Positions 27,908-36,662 of a DNA stretch of 64,000 bases are shown here, piece by piece. Both the position numbers and the translations under genes were made by a program. Origin of the DNA: Candidatus Krumholzibacteriota bacterium (GTDB lineage Bacteria > Krumholzibacteriota > Krumholzibacteriia > Krumholzibacteriales > Krumholzibacteriaceae); the NCBI GenBank assembly GCA_016932415.1, contig JAFGCX010000020.1:186001-250000 (forward strand). The letters are read 5' to 3'. Every line of letters begins with the position of its first letter. The first letter of the stretch is position 1. Below the pieces are notes generated by a model. It saw only the letters and a list, made by a program, of their open reading frames with translations, was not told where the DNA came from and searched no databases.

Positions 27908-28032
27908 CTATTTCTCCCTGTATCATCCTGCGATCGGAACACCGAGACATTTCAGGATATAGAAGATAAATCGCCGTAGCAAGCGAAAACGGACGGCAGG
28001 CGGAGTACAGGTCTTTTTACTTTGTTGAATTG

Positions 28033-28073
28033 AAATAAAAAGCCCCCGGAAGTCAGGGAAAACTCCCGGGGGC
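28033..28073 (-). terminator. Intrinsic terminator after pilQ
   Basis: On the minus strand GCCCCCGG and CCGGGGGC form an 8-bp GC stem around a 16-nt loop, followed by TTTTTATTT. It lies about 25 nt after the pilQ stop and ends the pilMNOPQ transcript. Confidence 0.85.
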
Positions 28074-28098
28074 ACGACGGTCAGTGGAGGGGGCAAGG

Positions 28099-30009
28099 TT
28101 ATTCCACTATCGTCGGAGTTACAAAAATGACCAGTTCTGTCTTCTTGTCTATTTTTGATTTCGACGAGAAAAGCCTTCCAAGGTATGGGATATCTTTCAG
28201 GTAGGGAACGCCACTGACCAGTTCAGTCTCGACCTTCTTTATAAGACCACCGATAACGGCTGTTTCCCCATCACTTACAACCACTCTTGTGTCAGCTTCG
28301 GCCATCGCGATTATTACTCCGCCCTGGGCGGTCGCTTCCGACTGAAGCTCGCTGACCTCGGGATGAAGATCAAGGGTGATCGTCCTGTCGGCGTTGACAT
28401 GAGGTATTACCCTGAGAATAATACCGATCTTGGTAAGCTCGGTAACAGGATTGCCTGCCTCATCGGCGACGATCAAAGGGATCTCCTTACCGACAAGGAT
28501 GCTCGCTTCCCTGTTGTCCATCGTCGTGATCCTGGGATTGGAGATGATATTCGCCCTGTTCGTCTTTTCGAGGGTTTGGATCATCGCGTTAAGTTCACCC
28601 CATGACCTGACCATACCGAATTTCATGTTCGCCGCTGAGACCGGGATCGAAGAAGTGACTTCCGCGCTTCCAGTCGCACCAAAACCAGCTTTGTGCAGAT
28701 TGAGAAGTCCCCAGTTTATTCCGAGCTCCTGCGACGCTTCGACATCTATCTCGACAAGTTTGGCGTTGATATCGACCTGGAATGTCTTCATATCAAGCTT
28801 CTTCACCATTTCCGAGATCTGCTCGACATTCTTCTCTATATCGACGACGATCAGCGAATTGCTTCCCGGATCGACATTGATGCTTCCTCTCTGGCTTACC
28901 ATCTGCGCCAGAGCGCTGCTGAGTTCTTCAGCGTTCGAATCATTGACATACATTATCCTCGTTACGAGGGGAAGCAGATCATCCTGCTTCTTCGCGGCAG
29001 TCTGGACTTCGAGTTCTTCCTTGAGAAGAGTGGAAAGCTCGGCTACCCTTATCATTCCGTATTCTTCCCTGTACCCGTAACCATGAGCCTTGAGTATGAC
29101 ATCGAGGGCTTCCTGCCATGGACAATCTTTTATGTGAACATGGACCTCTCCCTCAACGCCTTTTCCGGCGACTATATTGATGCCGGCAAATTCCGAGATA
29201 GTCCTCAGCACGGTCTTTATATCAGCCGCCTGGGCATCCAGGGTTATCTTTTTCGAACCCATTCCGAACCCGCCACCTTCAGGAGCGGCTCCACGGACAT
29301 ACGATTCAGACCATGGGACAGTCTCATTGTTGACGGGAGTCCCCACGACCGGAGCCGGAACTTTTACTTCATTTGCTGAATTGTTCCTGTTGTCCGAAGC
29401 GACCCATGGGGAGTCGGCCTTCTGCTGGACTCTGGTTTCTTTTACCTTTTCCTCGACCGGCGCCTCCTGCCATCCACTGTCGAGACCCGTATCGACCGGT
29501 TTGATCATCGGAAGGACGGGGCCCACTGACGCGGCCGAAAGCACCTTCGGTTTTTCAACCGGAGTATCGTTCTTGACCACTGGAGTATAGGATGCGAATC
29601 CAGCATTCTCTTTTCCGGTCAGTTCCACGACCTGGATCTCTCCATCTTCGTACATCCTGTAGTCGACCTGTTTTTTCAGATCAACCACTATCCTGCTTAT
29701 ACGGACCGGATCAATCTGGAACTGGCTCGTCCGGATCATCGATACTATATCGTTCGGCTGTTTGTTATCGATCTCCCGAAGGTCATATTTCGCTCCGATG
29801 CAATCGACGACCAGCCTTTCAGGATCGGACATCCTGAATACTTTGAACTCCATATCGCCGGACTTGCTGATCTCGATCCTAACCTTCCCGTCGCCAGGAA
29901 TGACTTTGAGGTCGTTGACCTCGGAATCACGATCGCCGGCGGAAAGGCTCAGGCATGGCAACAACAGGCCAGCGAGAACAACCAGAGCAACTTTACGTAC
30001 ACTCAGCAT
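28099..30009 (-). CDS. pilQ: Type IV pilus secretin PilQ
   Basis: 636-aa outer-membrane secretin through which the pilus passes. Order: signal peptide (1-24), AMIN peptidoglycan-binding domain (about 30-130, with VRISRIVVDLKKQVDYRMYEDGEI), a Pro-rich linker, a secretin/TonB short N-terminal domain (about 253-315, VHVHIKDCPWQEALDVILK), an N1/NolW domain (about 350-410) and the secretin barrel (about 420-636). Secretin landmarks are VEIDVEASQELGINWG, NIISNPRITTMDNREASI and VPYLKDIPYLGRLF, ending in ELVIFVTPTIVE. One AMIN domain is seen rather than the several of some PilQs. It is the last gene of pilMNOPQ, followed by a strong terminator. Confidence 0.97.
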   Translation of the reverse strand: MLSVRKVALVVLAGLLLPCLSLSAGDRDSEVNDLKVIPGDGKVRIEISKSGDMEFKVFRMSDPERLVVDCIGAKYDLREIDNKQPNDIVSMIRTSQFQIDPVRISRIVVDLKKQVDYRMYEDGEIQVVELTGKENAGFASYTPVVKNDTPVEKPKVLSAASVGPVLPMIKPVDTGLDSGWQEAPVEEKVKETRVQQKADSPWVASDNRNNSANEVKVPAPVVGTPVNNETVPWSESYVRGAAPEGGGFGMGSKKITLDAQAADIKTVLRTISEFAGINIVAGKGVEGEVHVHIKDCPWQEALDVILKAHGYGYREEYGMIRVAELSTLLKEELEVQTAAKKQDDLLPLVTRIMYVNDSNAEELSSALAQMVSQRGSINVDPGSNSLIVVDIEKNVEQISEMVKKLDMKTFQVDINAKLVEIDVEASQELGINWGLLNLHKAGFGATGSAEVTSSIPVSAANMKFGMVRSWGELNAMIQTLEKTNRANIISNPRITTMDNREASILVGKEIPLIVADEAGNPVTELTKIGIILRVIPHVNADRTITLDLHPEVSELQSEATAQGGVIIAMAEADTRVVVSDGETAVIGGLIKKVETELVSGVPYLKDIPYLGRLFSSKSKIDKKTELVIFVTPTIVE

Positions 30010-30010
30010 C

Positions 30011-30472
30011 TTATTCTCCTTTTCCCTCTTTGCCCTCCAGCCGGAGGGTTACACTGTTAGTCTGTCCAAACATCGTTAATCTGGCGACAAGAGTCTGTTC
30101 TCCTACCGAAATGATACTCCCATGCCTGATCGGATCACCAGCTTTGATGATGTATCCAAATCCGTTCTTATCTTCAAGCATCGCGTATTTTTCCAGTCCC
30201 CCGGAAAGAATACCGACCAGTTTCACGTTGTAGATATCGACAAGTTCATATTCATTTTCCTCGAATTCGCCCGATACCAGGCTCCTGAACGGATCTCTTC
30301 TGTTAAACGCCTGGTAGTAATAGCGTTTCTCTCTAAAATTGCCCTGATCAGACGCCTTTTCCTCGGCAAGCGCGCGCAGCGGCAGCACTGCCAGGATCAG
30401 AAGAATGGAGGGCGCTACGGAACAGAGCAGTTTTTTCCAGACTGCTTTAAGATTTCTTCTTTGTGATATCAT
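30011..30472 (-). CDS. pilP: Type IV pilus assembly protein PilP
   Basis: 153-aa periplasmic protein linking PilN/PilO to the secretin. The N-terminal export signal lies around residues 15-37. A lipobox is not obvious, so it may not be lipidated as in Pseudomonas. The PilP signature RRDPFRSLV is followed by a beta-sandwich HR domain (VKLVGILSGGLEKYAMLED, GYIIKAGDPIRHGSIISVG). The start overlaps pilO by 26 nt; the stop is 1 nt from the pilQ start. Confidence 0.92.
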   Translation of the reverse strand: MISQRRNLKAVWKKLLCSVAPSILLILAVLPLRALAEEKASDQGNFREKRYYYQAFNRRDPFRSLVSGEFEENEYELVDIYNVKLVGILSGGLEKYAMLEDKNGFGYIIKAGDPIRHGSIISVGEQTLVARLTMFGQTNSVTLRLEGKEGKGE

Positions 30473-31070
30473 CAGCTACCGCACCACCTTCCTGAAGCGT
30501 GTAGGCGATCATAGTCATTTCAGCTTCTATGGTATGATCTCTTCCCACCTTGTTCTTGTCTGAAGAGTTCGCCTTGACATTTTTTATGTGAAGCCCTGTC
30601 ACGTTGATGATCCTGTCGAGATTAGCCACTTTCGAAAGAAAGATCCCAATATCATGGTACTGGCCCTGGACAATTATCTTTACCGGATTCTCAGTGACAA
30701 ACTCCTGCCTTACCTGCGGCTGCGGCTGAAAAAGCGAGAATTCCACGCCAGCCTGGTTTCCGGCTCTTGTTATCTTGCGCAACAGCTTGGCTACTTCTTT
30801 CTCCTGAGGGAGCAGACTCTGTGCCGCTACCCATTTTGTGTGAAGCCTGTTGTATTCACTTTCCAGTTTTGCCAGGTTTCCCACTGTTTGTCTTGCCTTC
30901 TCGAGCTCAGCGCTCATCTTCTCATATTCCCCAGTGAGCGTATTTATTTTCGCTTTTTGAGGCGAGAAGAAGAACGGCATGAAAGCCGTGAAGAAGTACA
31001 CATAGCCGAATATCAGGATCAATATCCCGACTATCATCGACTTCTGCACCTGTGGATCTTTGAAATCCAT
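30447..31070 (-). CDS. pilO: Type IV pilus inner-membrane assembly protein PilO
   Basis: 207-aa protein with one transmembrane helix (about 13-32), a coiled-coil stretch (about 45-75) and a C-terminal ferredoxin-like domain (EFVTENPVKIIVQGQYHDIG, FLSKVANLDRIINVTGL). It heterodimerises with PilN to form the alignment subcomplex in the inner membrane and periplasm. It lies between pilN (18-nt gap) and pilP (26-nt overlap). Confidence 0.93.
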   Translation of the reverse strand: MDFKDPQVQKSMIVGILILIFGYVYFFTAFMPFFFSPQKAKINTLTGEYEKMSAELEKARQTVGNLAKLESEYNRLHTKWVAAQSLLPQEKEVAKLLRKITRAGNQAGVEFSLFQPQPQVRQEFVTENPVKIIVQGQYHDIGIFLSKVANLDRIINVTGLHIKNVKANSSDKNKVGRDHTIEAEMTMIAYTLQEGGAVADDITKKKS

Positions 31071-31088
31071 TTTTAAGACCTCTCTTCC

Positions 31089-31643
31089 CTACTGGGGCAT
31101 TGCATTGGCGTTTAAGCTGAATTTCATGACTTCTCTCTTATTTATCTCCCCTTTTTCCGCGACCTTGAGGTCGATATGGGTAAAGACCTGAGAAGCTTCG
31201 AGATTAGATATCATGTCAGCGATCGTGTAGTTTGAAAACGCGATCCCTTCGATTGAAAAATTATTGGGAGTCGCTTCCTTTATATCGGTCAACCAGCAAT
31301 TGTCCGGCACCTTCAACCCGATATCGTTGAGAAGTTTCACCCTGAAATACCTGTTCCTGTCGAGAGAAGTGATCAGGCTGAGTCTACGATCGACCTCTTC
31401 GCGTTCCTTGGTGATCTGTTTGATCTTCGCCAGCTGTGGGGCGAGTTTCTTCGACTCTTCCGTCGCGATATCCATCTTTTTCTGCAGGCTCCTTACCTTT
31501 CCTGCCTGGACCGTTCCGATGACAGCGATTGAAAGGAAGAACACGACGACTGTCGCGACAAGATATACCGTCGACATCTCGGGAAGATTTATCTCTCGTT
31601 TTCTTTTCCTGTCTTCCTGTGGAAGAAGATTGATTCTTATCAT
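31089..31643 (-). CDS. pilN: Type IV pilus inner-membrane assembly protein PilN
   Basis: 184 aa. The cytoplasmic N-terminus MIRINLLPQEDRKRKRE carries the conserved INLLP motif that docks into PilM. One transmembrane helix (about 28-46), a coiled coil (about 50-85) and a periplasmic ferredoxin-like domain (VPDNCWLTDIKEATPNNFSI) follow. The start abuts the pilM stop, indicating coupled translation. Confidence 0.94.
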   Translation of the reverse strand: MIRINLLPQEDRKRKREINLPEMSTVYLVATVVVFFLSIAVIGTVQAGKVRSLQKKMDIATEESKKLAPQLAKIKQITKEREEVDRRLSLITSLDRNRYFRVKLLNDIGLKVPDNCWLTDIKEATPNNFSIEGIAFSNYTIADMISNLEASQVFTHIDLKVAEKGEINKREVMKFSLNANAMPQ

Positions 31644-32749
31644 TATTTTCCCGCCTTTCTCAAAGCGAGCCCTATTCCGACGGTCAGCAATGGAGCGATA
31701 TGTTCCAGATTCTCCTCGTATTCTCCAAATACTCCCTCGTCGTAATCGATCCCTTCCAGGGGATTCAGGACCATGAATTCGATCCCGTGTCTCTCTGAAA
31801 GGATCTCCTTGAGGAAAGGTATCTGCGCTCCACCCCCACTCAGAACGACCTCGTCGATCCTGTCAGCATCTCCGGCAGCCTTCAGAAAAGAGATGCTTCG
31901 TTCGATCCCGAGTATCAGATCGTCGGATGCCCCTTTTATTACCTCTCTGACCTTGCCGCTGTCCAATTCGCCCAGATCACCGGATATGATATTCTGAGCC
32001 GTTTCATAATCTATGTTCATCTCTTTCTGAAGAAGTTCGATGAAATTGTTCGAGCCGACGCTGATATCCCTTGTAAAATGAGGGCTCGAACCCTGTATAA
32101 TATTTATGTTGGTGACATCGCTGCCGATATTTATAAGTCCGATGACCTTTTCTTCCCTCTCCTCATGTGACCCGTCTTTCGAATCAGAACGGCCGTTGAC
32201 GACACCAAGGTTTGTCTCGAAGCAGTTCTGAACGGCGAAAGAATCGACATCCACGATGCTCGGAGTAAGGTCGGCATCGGTTATGATAGCTGAATGGTTA
32301 TTGACCATATCTTTTTTAGCGGCTACCAGAAGGACTTCCATCTGGTTTGCGCCTATGTCTTCCCTGAGTATCTGGAAATCAAGGCAGACATCATCGATAT
32401 CAAAAGGAACATGCTGCTCTGCTTCCCAGAAAATCGCCTCTTTCGCGTCCTCGGGAGCCATCTTGTCCATGACGACCTTTTTAACGATGACAGCACGACC
32501 CGAGACCGCCGATACTACGTCAGTCGAAGTTATCCCCGCCTGTAACATGCACTCCTTGATTCCTTCGATCACCAGGTTACGATCCATGATCTCGCCCTCG
32601 ACAATCGCCTCAGGCAGCAACCTGTTCATCCCGAATCGGACTATTCGCGGGGTATCCCCCGAATGTTCGATCTCAATCGCCTTGATAAGACTTGAACCGA
32701 TATCAAGTCCAACGGTCGAAGTCTTTTTTCTGAATGGTAGGGAGATCAT
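31643..32749 (-). CDS. pilM: Type IV pilus actin-like protein PilM
   Basis: 368-aa cytoplasmic actin/FtsA-like ATP-binding protein that links the PilB motor side to PilN. Phosphate-1 motif VGLDIGSSLIKAIEIEH, phosphate-2 region IGLINIGSDVTNINI and adenosine motif VVLSGGGAQIPFLKEIL are all present. First gene of pilMNOPQ; a sigma-54 promoter lies about 130 nt upstream. The Shine-Dalgarno before the ATG is weak. Confidence 0.96.
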   Translation of the reverse strand: MISLPFRKKTSTVGLDIGSSLIKAIEIEHSGDTPRIVRFGMNRLLPEAIVEGEIMDRNLVIEGIKECMLQAGITSTDVVSAVSGRAVIVKKVVMDKMAPEDAKEAIFWEAEQHVPFDIDDVCLDFQILREDIGANQMEVLLVAAKKDMVNNHSAIITDADLTPSIVDVDSFAVQNCFETNLGVVNGRSDSKDGSHEEREEKVIGLINIGSDVTNINIIQGSSPHFTRDISVGSNNFIELLQKEMNIDYETAQNIISGDLGELDSGKVREVIKGASDDLILGIERSISFLKAAGDADRIDEVVLSGGGAQIPFLKEILSERHGIEFMVLNPLEGIDYDEGVFGEYEENLEHIAPLLTVGIGLALRKAGK

Positions 32750-32878
32750 TCTCGCACCAGCCTTTTCGATTTGCTGCTAAAAAAGCATCCGTTCTTCAGA
32801 CCCGTGGCCGAAAAACGCTCAATTAACATCCATTCCACTGATAAATCTCTTAGTTTTTTTCCTCGAAAGGCAGAACAC

Positions 32879-32893
32879 GCAACAAATGTGCCA
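32879..32893 (-). promoter_or_regulatory. Sigma-54 promoter of pilMNOPQ
   Basis: The minus strand reads TGGCACATTTGTTGC. The invariant GG and GC are separated by exactly 10 nt, and the match to TGGCAC-N5-TTGC is perfect. The expected start is near 32867, giving a leader of about 118 nt to the pilM ATG. PilR, encoded in the same cluster, is the obvious activator. Confidence 0.85.
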
Positions 32894-32997
32894 AAGACCT
32901 TTCTCCTGTCGCCGTTATATAAGCATATTTAACAAGCTGTTACAGTTCAACCTCTCACCCAGTCCAAAGAGCCTTTTCACCTATTGCACTGAAGCTA

Positions 32998-33007
32998 TGC
33001 AAAGTGC
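32998..33007 (-). promoter_or_regulatory. Candidate PilR site upstream of pilM
   Basis: The 10-mer GCACTTTGCA (minus strand) is identical to a 10-mer upstream of pilB (44936-44945, plus strand). It lies about 105 bp upstream of the pilM sigma-54 promoter, a normal enhancer distance. A GCACT/AGTGC inverted repeat (32986-32990 and 33003-33007) overlaps it. Confidence 0.35.
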
Positions 33008-33008
33008 C

Positions 33009-33038
33009 AAAAAACGCGGCATGGGTCTATATACCCAT
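33009..33038 (-). terminator. Terminator-like hairpin after pilD
   Basis: ATGGGT (33021-33026) and ACCCAT (33033-33038) form a 6-bp stem. On the minus strand, after a 6-nt spacer, it is followed by TTTTTT (33014-33009). It lies about 75 nt after the pilD stop; moderate to weak. Confidence 0.4.
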
Positions 33039-33111
33039 TTTGATCCACTCGACAGATATGCTTGTTGAAGATGATTTTTTCTTTGTGGAGAAAAGATTCC
33101 TCGATATTTTT

Positions 33112-33879
33112 TTAGAATCTCGTGAAATACCAGCCAAGCAGCTGATTCCCGAAGAAAATACAGATCCCCGCCGATGGAGCAAGGAAGGATCCAAACGCTA
33201 CAGCTGTCCCTGCTTCTCCCCCTTTTGCCCGAAGAAGGTATATTCCATAGATCGATCCGAAGAAGGAGGCGAGGACGATCACCGGAAGAACAAGCTGGAC
33301 ACCGAGAAAGGCTCCGATCATTCCCATAAGTTTTATATCTCCTCCACCCATCCCTTCCTGTTTCCTCGCCAGCTTGTAGAGCGCTCCGACAAGCCATAGC
33401 GAACCTCCACCGACAATGGCTCCCAGGATGGAACTGAGGAAGGATAGACCGGGATTGAAAAAGCTCCAGACAATGCCGACAACGATGAATGACAGGCTAA
33501 TCTCGTCTGGTATGATCCTGTGGTCCCAGTCTATCAGCATAACTGCGAGCAACGCCATCAGGAAGGCAAATGCCAGTATCGCTTCGATTGAATACCCCCA
33601 TCTCCAGACCACCGCGGCGGCAATGAGGACTCCGGCTGATTCGACCGCCGGATACCTGGCCGATATCCTATCTCCACAATCCGCGCATCTGCCCCGGAGT
33701 AGAAGATAGCTCAAAACAGGAATGTTCTCGTACCAGCGTATCACGTGAGCGCAATTTCTGCATGCTGACCTGGGTTTTATTACCGATATGCCCAGGGGCA
33801 GCCTGTAAATTACTACATTGAGGAATGAACCGAACAGCGCCCCGATGATCAGGGCCGGGACATAAAGGGTAAAAAGCAT
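33112..33879 (-). CDS. pilD: Prepilin peptidase/N-methyltransferase PilD
   Basis: 255-aa polytopic inner-membrane aspartic protease that cleaves and N-methylates prepilins. The N-terminal FGSFLNVVIYRLP segment is followed by the cytoplasmic zinc-binding CXXC pair (CRNCAHVI and CADCGDRI). The two catalytic aspartates lie in DWDHRIIPDEIS and GGGDIKLMGMIGAFLG. Length and topology (about eight helices) are typical of the bifunctional form. Its substrate is the prepilin encoded 3 kb away. Confidence 0.96.
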   Translation of the reverse strand: MLFTLYVPALIIGALFGSFLNVVIYRLPLGISVIKPRSACRNCAHVIRWYENIPVLSYLLLRGRCADCGDRISARYPAVESAGVLIAAAVVWRWGYSIEAILAFAFLMALLAVMLIDWDHRIIPDEISLSFIVVGIVWSFFNPGLSFLSSILGAIVGGGSLWLVGALYKLARKQEGMGGGDIKLMGMIGAFLGVQLVLPVIVLASFFGSIYGIYLLRAKGGEAGTAVAFGSFLAPSAGICIFFGNQLLGWYFTRF

Positions 33880-33919
33880 AATGATAATTCTTTCCGGCGC
33901 GATCAGCGCCCCGCGTATC

Positions 33920-34627
33920 TCATGTGCCGTTGACTGGTCCTTTGGAAGATTCTCCTTCCACGATCCTCTTCTCGAGTTTGTCTATATATCGCTCGGCCAG
34001 TTCACGGATATATTTGTTCTCGGAATTCTCGGCAAGTTCTTTCCACAGGGCGATCCCGTCTTCATAATTTCCACCCTTCGATGCCGCCGCTGCTGCGAAC
34101 CTGGCAGCTCGTTCATCCGCCGTGGGGAGGGCCGCGGCGATCTCGAACCATTTCTGAGCCTCCTTGTAATCTTTGCCCTGCAGATAATGTACAAATCCGA
34201 GTTCGTAAGTCAGCCAGAAGTCTTCCGGATTGTTCTTTACTCCCTTTTCGAGAAGCTTGACACCTTCGTGATACTGGTCGAGGTCCTCAGTGATTATCAG
34301 GGCGCTCAGTTTATATGCTCCGATGAAATTCGGATCAAGATCGGTTATCAGTTCAACAAGATGGGAAAATAGCCTGATCCCGTTCTGGGCAAGGATATAT
34401 CCTCCGTAATACTGTACGGCCTTGAACCACAGAAGATCCGAAGAAAGGTTCCTATAACCGAGAGAGATCATCTTCATACAATCGGTGGAAGGAAGGTACA
34501 TCACTTCCATCGCCGTCTTTTCCTGGGTCAGGTACTCGACGCTGTCGGTGGCTTTGACCAGTATAAAGATCGCCATGACCGCTATAAGTATTCTTATGAT
34601 CGTGTATCTCAATATCTTCACCTTCAC
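33920..34627 (-). CDS. Membrane-anchored TPR protein of the pil cluster
   Basis: 235-aa protein with one N-terminal transmembrane helix (about residues 8-25) and at least three TPR-like helical pairs (LVELITDLDPNFIGAYKLS, KLLEKGVKNNPEDFWLTYEL, DYKEAQKWFEIAAALPTA). It is not a lipoprotein and so differs from the Tgl/PilF pilotins. It sits between the ABC permease and pilD on the same strand. A role as scaffold for pilus or transporter assembly is inferred from position only. Confidence 0.7.
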   Translation of the reverse strand: MKVKILRYTIIRILIAVMAIFILVKATDSVEYLTQEKTAMEVMYLPSTDCMKMISLGYRNLSSDLLWFKAVQYYGGYILAQNGIRLFSHLVELITDLDPNFIGAYKLSALIITEDLDQYHEGVKLLEKGVKNNPEDFWLTYELGFVHYLQGKDYKEAQKWFEIAAALPTADERAARFAAAAASKGGNYEDGIALWKELAENSENKYIRELAERYIDKLEKRIVEGESSKGPVNGT

Positions 34628-34664
34628 TCGGCTCGACTGCTGTTAATACTGCTGATACAGGTTA

Positions 34665-35435
34665 TCAGGTGAATTCTCTTCTTCGAAATATCAGATAGGC
34701 GAAATAGAGTATCACCGCGCAATAGACGACGGCGTACAAGGTCGTCAACCAGATATCAAAATAACTGAACCTGAGGTCATGGACCGCTTCATGCCTGAGG
34801 TTGAATACCTTGAAATTGGGAAGCAGGTAATAGAACCCCTGCATCATATATCTCATGGCGGTTCCACCGTAACGGTTCGCGAATTCTCTCAGATCACTGC
34901 TCAACGAACCTGTCACGAAAAAACAGAGAGAAAAGAAAGAAGTAAGGATCGGCGTCGTGAAGGTACTGAAAAATATTATTACGGCGCTCATCACGACTAC
35001 TTCAAGGATGGACAGATAGGCAGCGGTCAGTATCGCCAGAGTCACATTTCCCCTTCCGATGATTATCATCAGCGACATTACGGCAGCCATCGATATCATA
35101 AGTACGGCAAGCGAAAGAACGATCCCGGAAAATTTTCCCAGTATGTATTCATGCCTGGAAACAGGTCTCGTTATGACCATATAGATGGCTTTCTTGTCGA
35201 TCTCCTTGTGTACCAGTGAACTTCCCACGACTATCGCCGTCAGTACCCCGAATATCGATATGGCGGCAAGTCCAATATCAGTTATTATCTTTCCTCTCGC
35301 CGCACCGACTGAAAGAGGCGAAAGCACGAATGTGCTGAGCAGAAGAATGCCGACATATATCACCACGAGGACGAGCAGTTTCTGGCGGAATGTCTCTCGG
35401 AAGGTGTTCAGGGCGACACTTCTTATCCTTCTCAT
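34665..35435 (-). CDS. ABC-2 type transporter permease of the pil cluster (PilI-like position)
   Basis: 256-aa membrane protein with six predicted helices and the ABC-2 family pattern (IRSVALNTFRETFRQKLLVL at the N-terminus, AIYMVITRPVSRHEYILGKF before helix 3). The start overlaps the ATPase stop by 4 nt. In Myxococcus xanthus an ABC transporter (PilH ATPase, PilI permease) occupies the same place between pilA and pilD and is needed for pili. Equivalence here is inferred from gene order and family, not from alignment. Confidence 0.82.
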   Translation of the reverse strand: MRRIRSVALNTFRETFRQKLLVLVVIYVGILLLSTFVLSPLSVGAARGKIITDIGLAAISIFGVLTAIVVGSSLVHKEIDKKAIYMVITRPVSRHEYILGKFSGIVLSLAVLMISMAAVMSLMIIIGRGNVTLAILTAAYLSILEVVVMSAVIIFFSTFTTPILTSFFSLCFFVTGSLSSDLREFANRYGGTAMRYMMQGFYYLLPNFKVFNLRHEAVHDLRFSYFDIWLTTLYAVVYCAVILYFAYLIFRRREFT

Positions 35436-36424
35436 GACACCCCCTCCTTTTCCCTGACTGCCGCCGGAACGTTTCTACCTGCCATATTTCCGTTTCCCGA
35501 AAGATCTTCCCGCAGTACGTTCATAAATATCTCTTCAAGAGACGGGTGCTGATTGACCACCTTCAATATCTCGCCTCCTGAATTGTATATCTGCTGTATC
35601 ACAGTCCTTATATATTCCTGTTTTTTGACAAAGATAAATGTCTCACCGGCAGTGACATTCGCTGATTCTATATAATCCCGGATGCTCTCGATCGTTTCCT
35701 TTTCACAGCCTCTCGCGGTTATCTCGACCCTGTTTTCTCCCATCCGGAATATCTCGTCAAGCCCCGCGCTTTTCGTGATTACACCGTCTTTTATTATTAC
35801 TGTCCTGTCACATAGAGCTTCCATATCGGGCAGGATATGGGAAGAGAAGAATATCGTCTTTCCTTCTTTCCTGAGATCGAGGATTATATCGCGTACCAAC
35901 TTCCTGCCGATCGGATCGAGTCCGGAAAACGGTTCGTCGAGTATCAACAGATCCGGATTGTGAAGAATCGCCTGGGCCAGCCCCGCTCTCTGAAGCATTC
36001 CCTTGGAAAATGACCTGACCTTCTGTTTTCGATGCCCGCCAAGCCCGACTAGGGTGATTACTTCATCGCACCTCGATCTCATGCTCTTTCCTGAAAGCCC
36101 GCTCATCTTCGCGCAGAACTCCATGAATTCCCGGAGGGAAAGATGGGGGTAAAAATACGGATTCTCGGGAAGGTATCCCACTCTCTCCAGGGAACGCCTG
36201 TCTCCGGCCTTCCTGTCGAAAATCCAGACATTTCCCTCGTCCGGTCTGATTAGACCGAGGATGATCTTTATCGTTGTAGTCTTTCCAGCGCCATTCGGGC
36301 CAAGAAACCCGAGTATCTCACCTTTCCTGGCGAAGAAAGAGACGTCGTGCAATATTTTCTTCGACGAAAACATCATATCAGACCTGAAAGATTTTTTTAC
36401 TTTCTCCACATTGAGTACTTCCAT
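35432..36424 (-). CDS. ABC transporter ATP-binding protein of the pil cluster (PilH-like position)
   Basis: 330-aa ABC ATPase. Walker A is GPNGAGKTTTIK, the signature is FSKGMLQRAGLAQAI and Walker B is LLILDEPFSGLDP, with the H-loop in FFSSHILPDMEAL. A C-terminal extension of about 100 residues is typical of exporters of the CcmA/NatA kind. The ATG at 36424 is chosen because an AGGA site precedes it and the family N-terminus (MEVLNVEKVKKSF) begins there; the longer frame adds 11 unsupported residues. It is coupled to the permease by a 4-nt overlap. Confidence 0.9.
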   Translation of the reverse strand: MEVLNVEKVKKSFRSDMMFSSKKILHDVSFFARKGEILGFLGPNGAGKTTTIKIILGLIRPDEGNVWIFDRKAGDRRSLERVGYLPENPYFYPHLSLREFMEFCAKMSGLSGKSMRSRCDEVITLVGLGGHRKQKVRSFSKGMLQRAGLAQAILHNPDLLILDEPFSGLDPIGRKLVRDIILDLRKEGKTIFFSSHILPDMEALCDRTVIIKDGVITKSAGLDEIFRMGENRVEITARGCEKETIESIRDYIESANVTAGETFIFVKKQEYIRTVIQQIYNSGGEILKVVNQHPSLEEIFMNVLREDLSGNGNMAGRNVPAAVREKEGVS

Positions 36425-36610
36425 CTTTTTTCCTGTCCTGATAATGGTTCCTGTCACTATTTATCCGGTCATATGGATATATTTTCACCAATAACTGGCT
36501 GATTTGCGGGCGTTAACAGCCTGATAACGCCTCATTCCCCGAATATGTGCAGATTTTGTGCCTGAATCACCGATCTGGCCCTCCGGGTACGGGGAGCCGA
36601 TATGACTGCC

Positions 36611-36640
36611 AAAAAAAAGGGCGGCCTTGCGGGCCGCCCT
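36611..36640 (-). terminator. Strong intrinsic terminator after pilA
   Basis: AGGGCGGCC and GGCCGCCCT form a perfect 9-bp stem with a 5-nt loop, followed on the minus strand by eight T residues. It lies about 25 nt after the pilA stop, so pilA is probably a monocistronic, abundant mRNA. Confidence 0.92.
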
Positions 36641-36662
36641 AGAGTAAGCATCTGTCAGATCC

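Larger units (their letters stand above)
32750..33111. other. Non-coding region between pilD and pilM
   Basis: This 362-nt gap contains no gene. From low to high coordinate it holds the roughly 118-nt pilM leader, the sigma-54 promoter (32879-32893), candidate upstream activator sequence around 32986-33009 and a terminator-like hairpin for pilD (33009-33038). Confidence 0.7.
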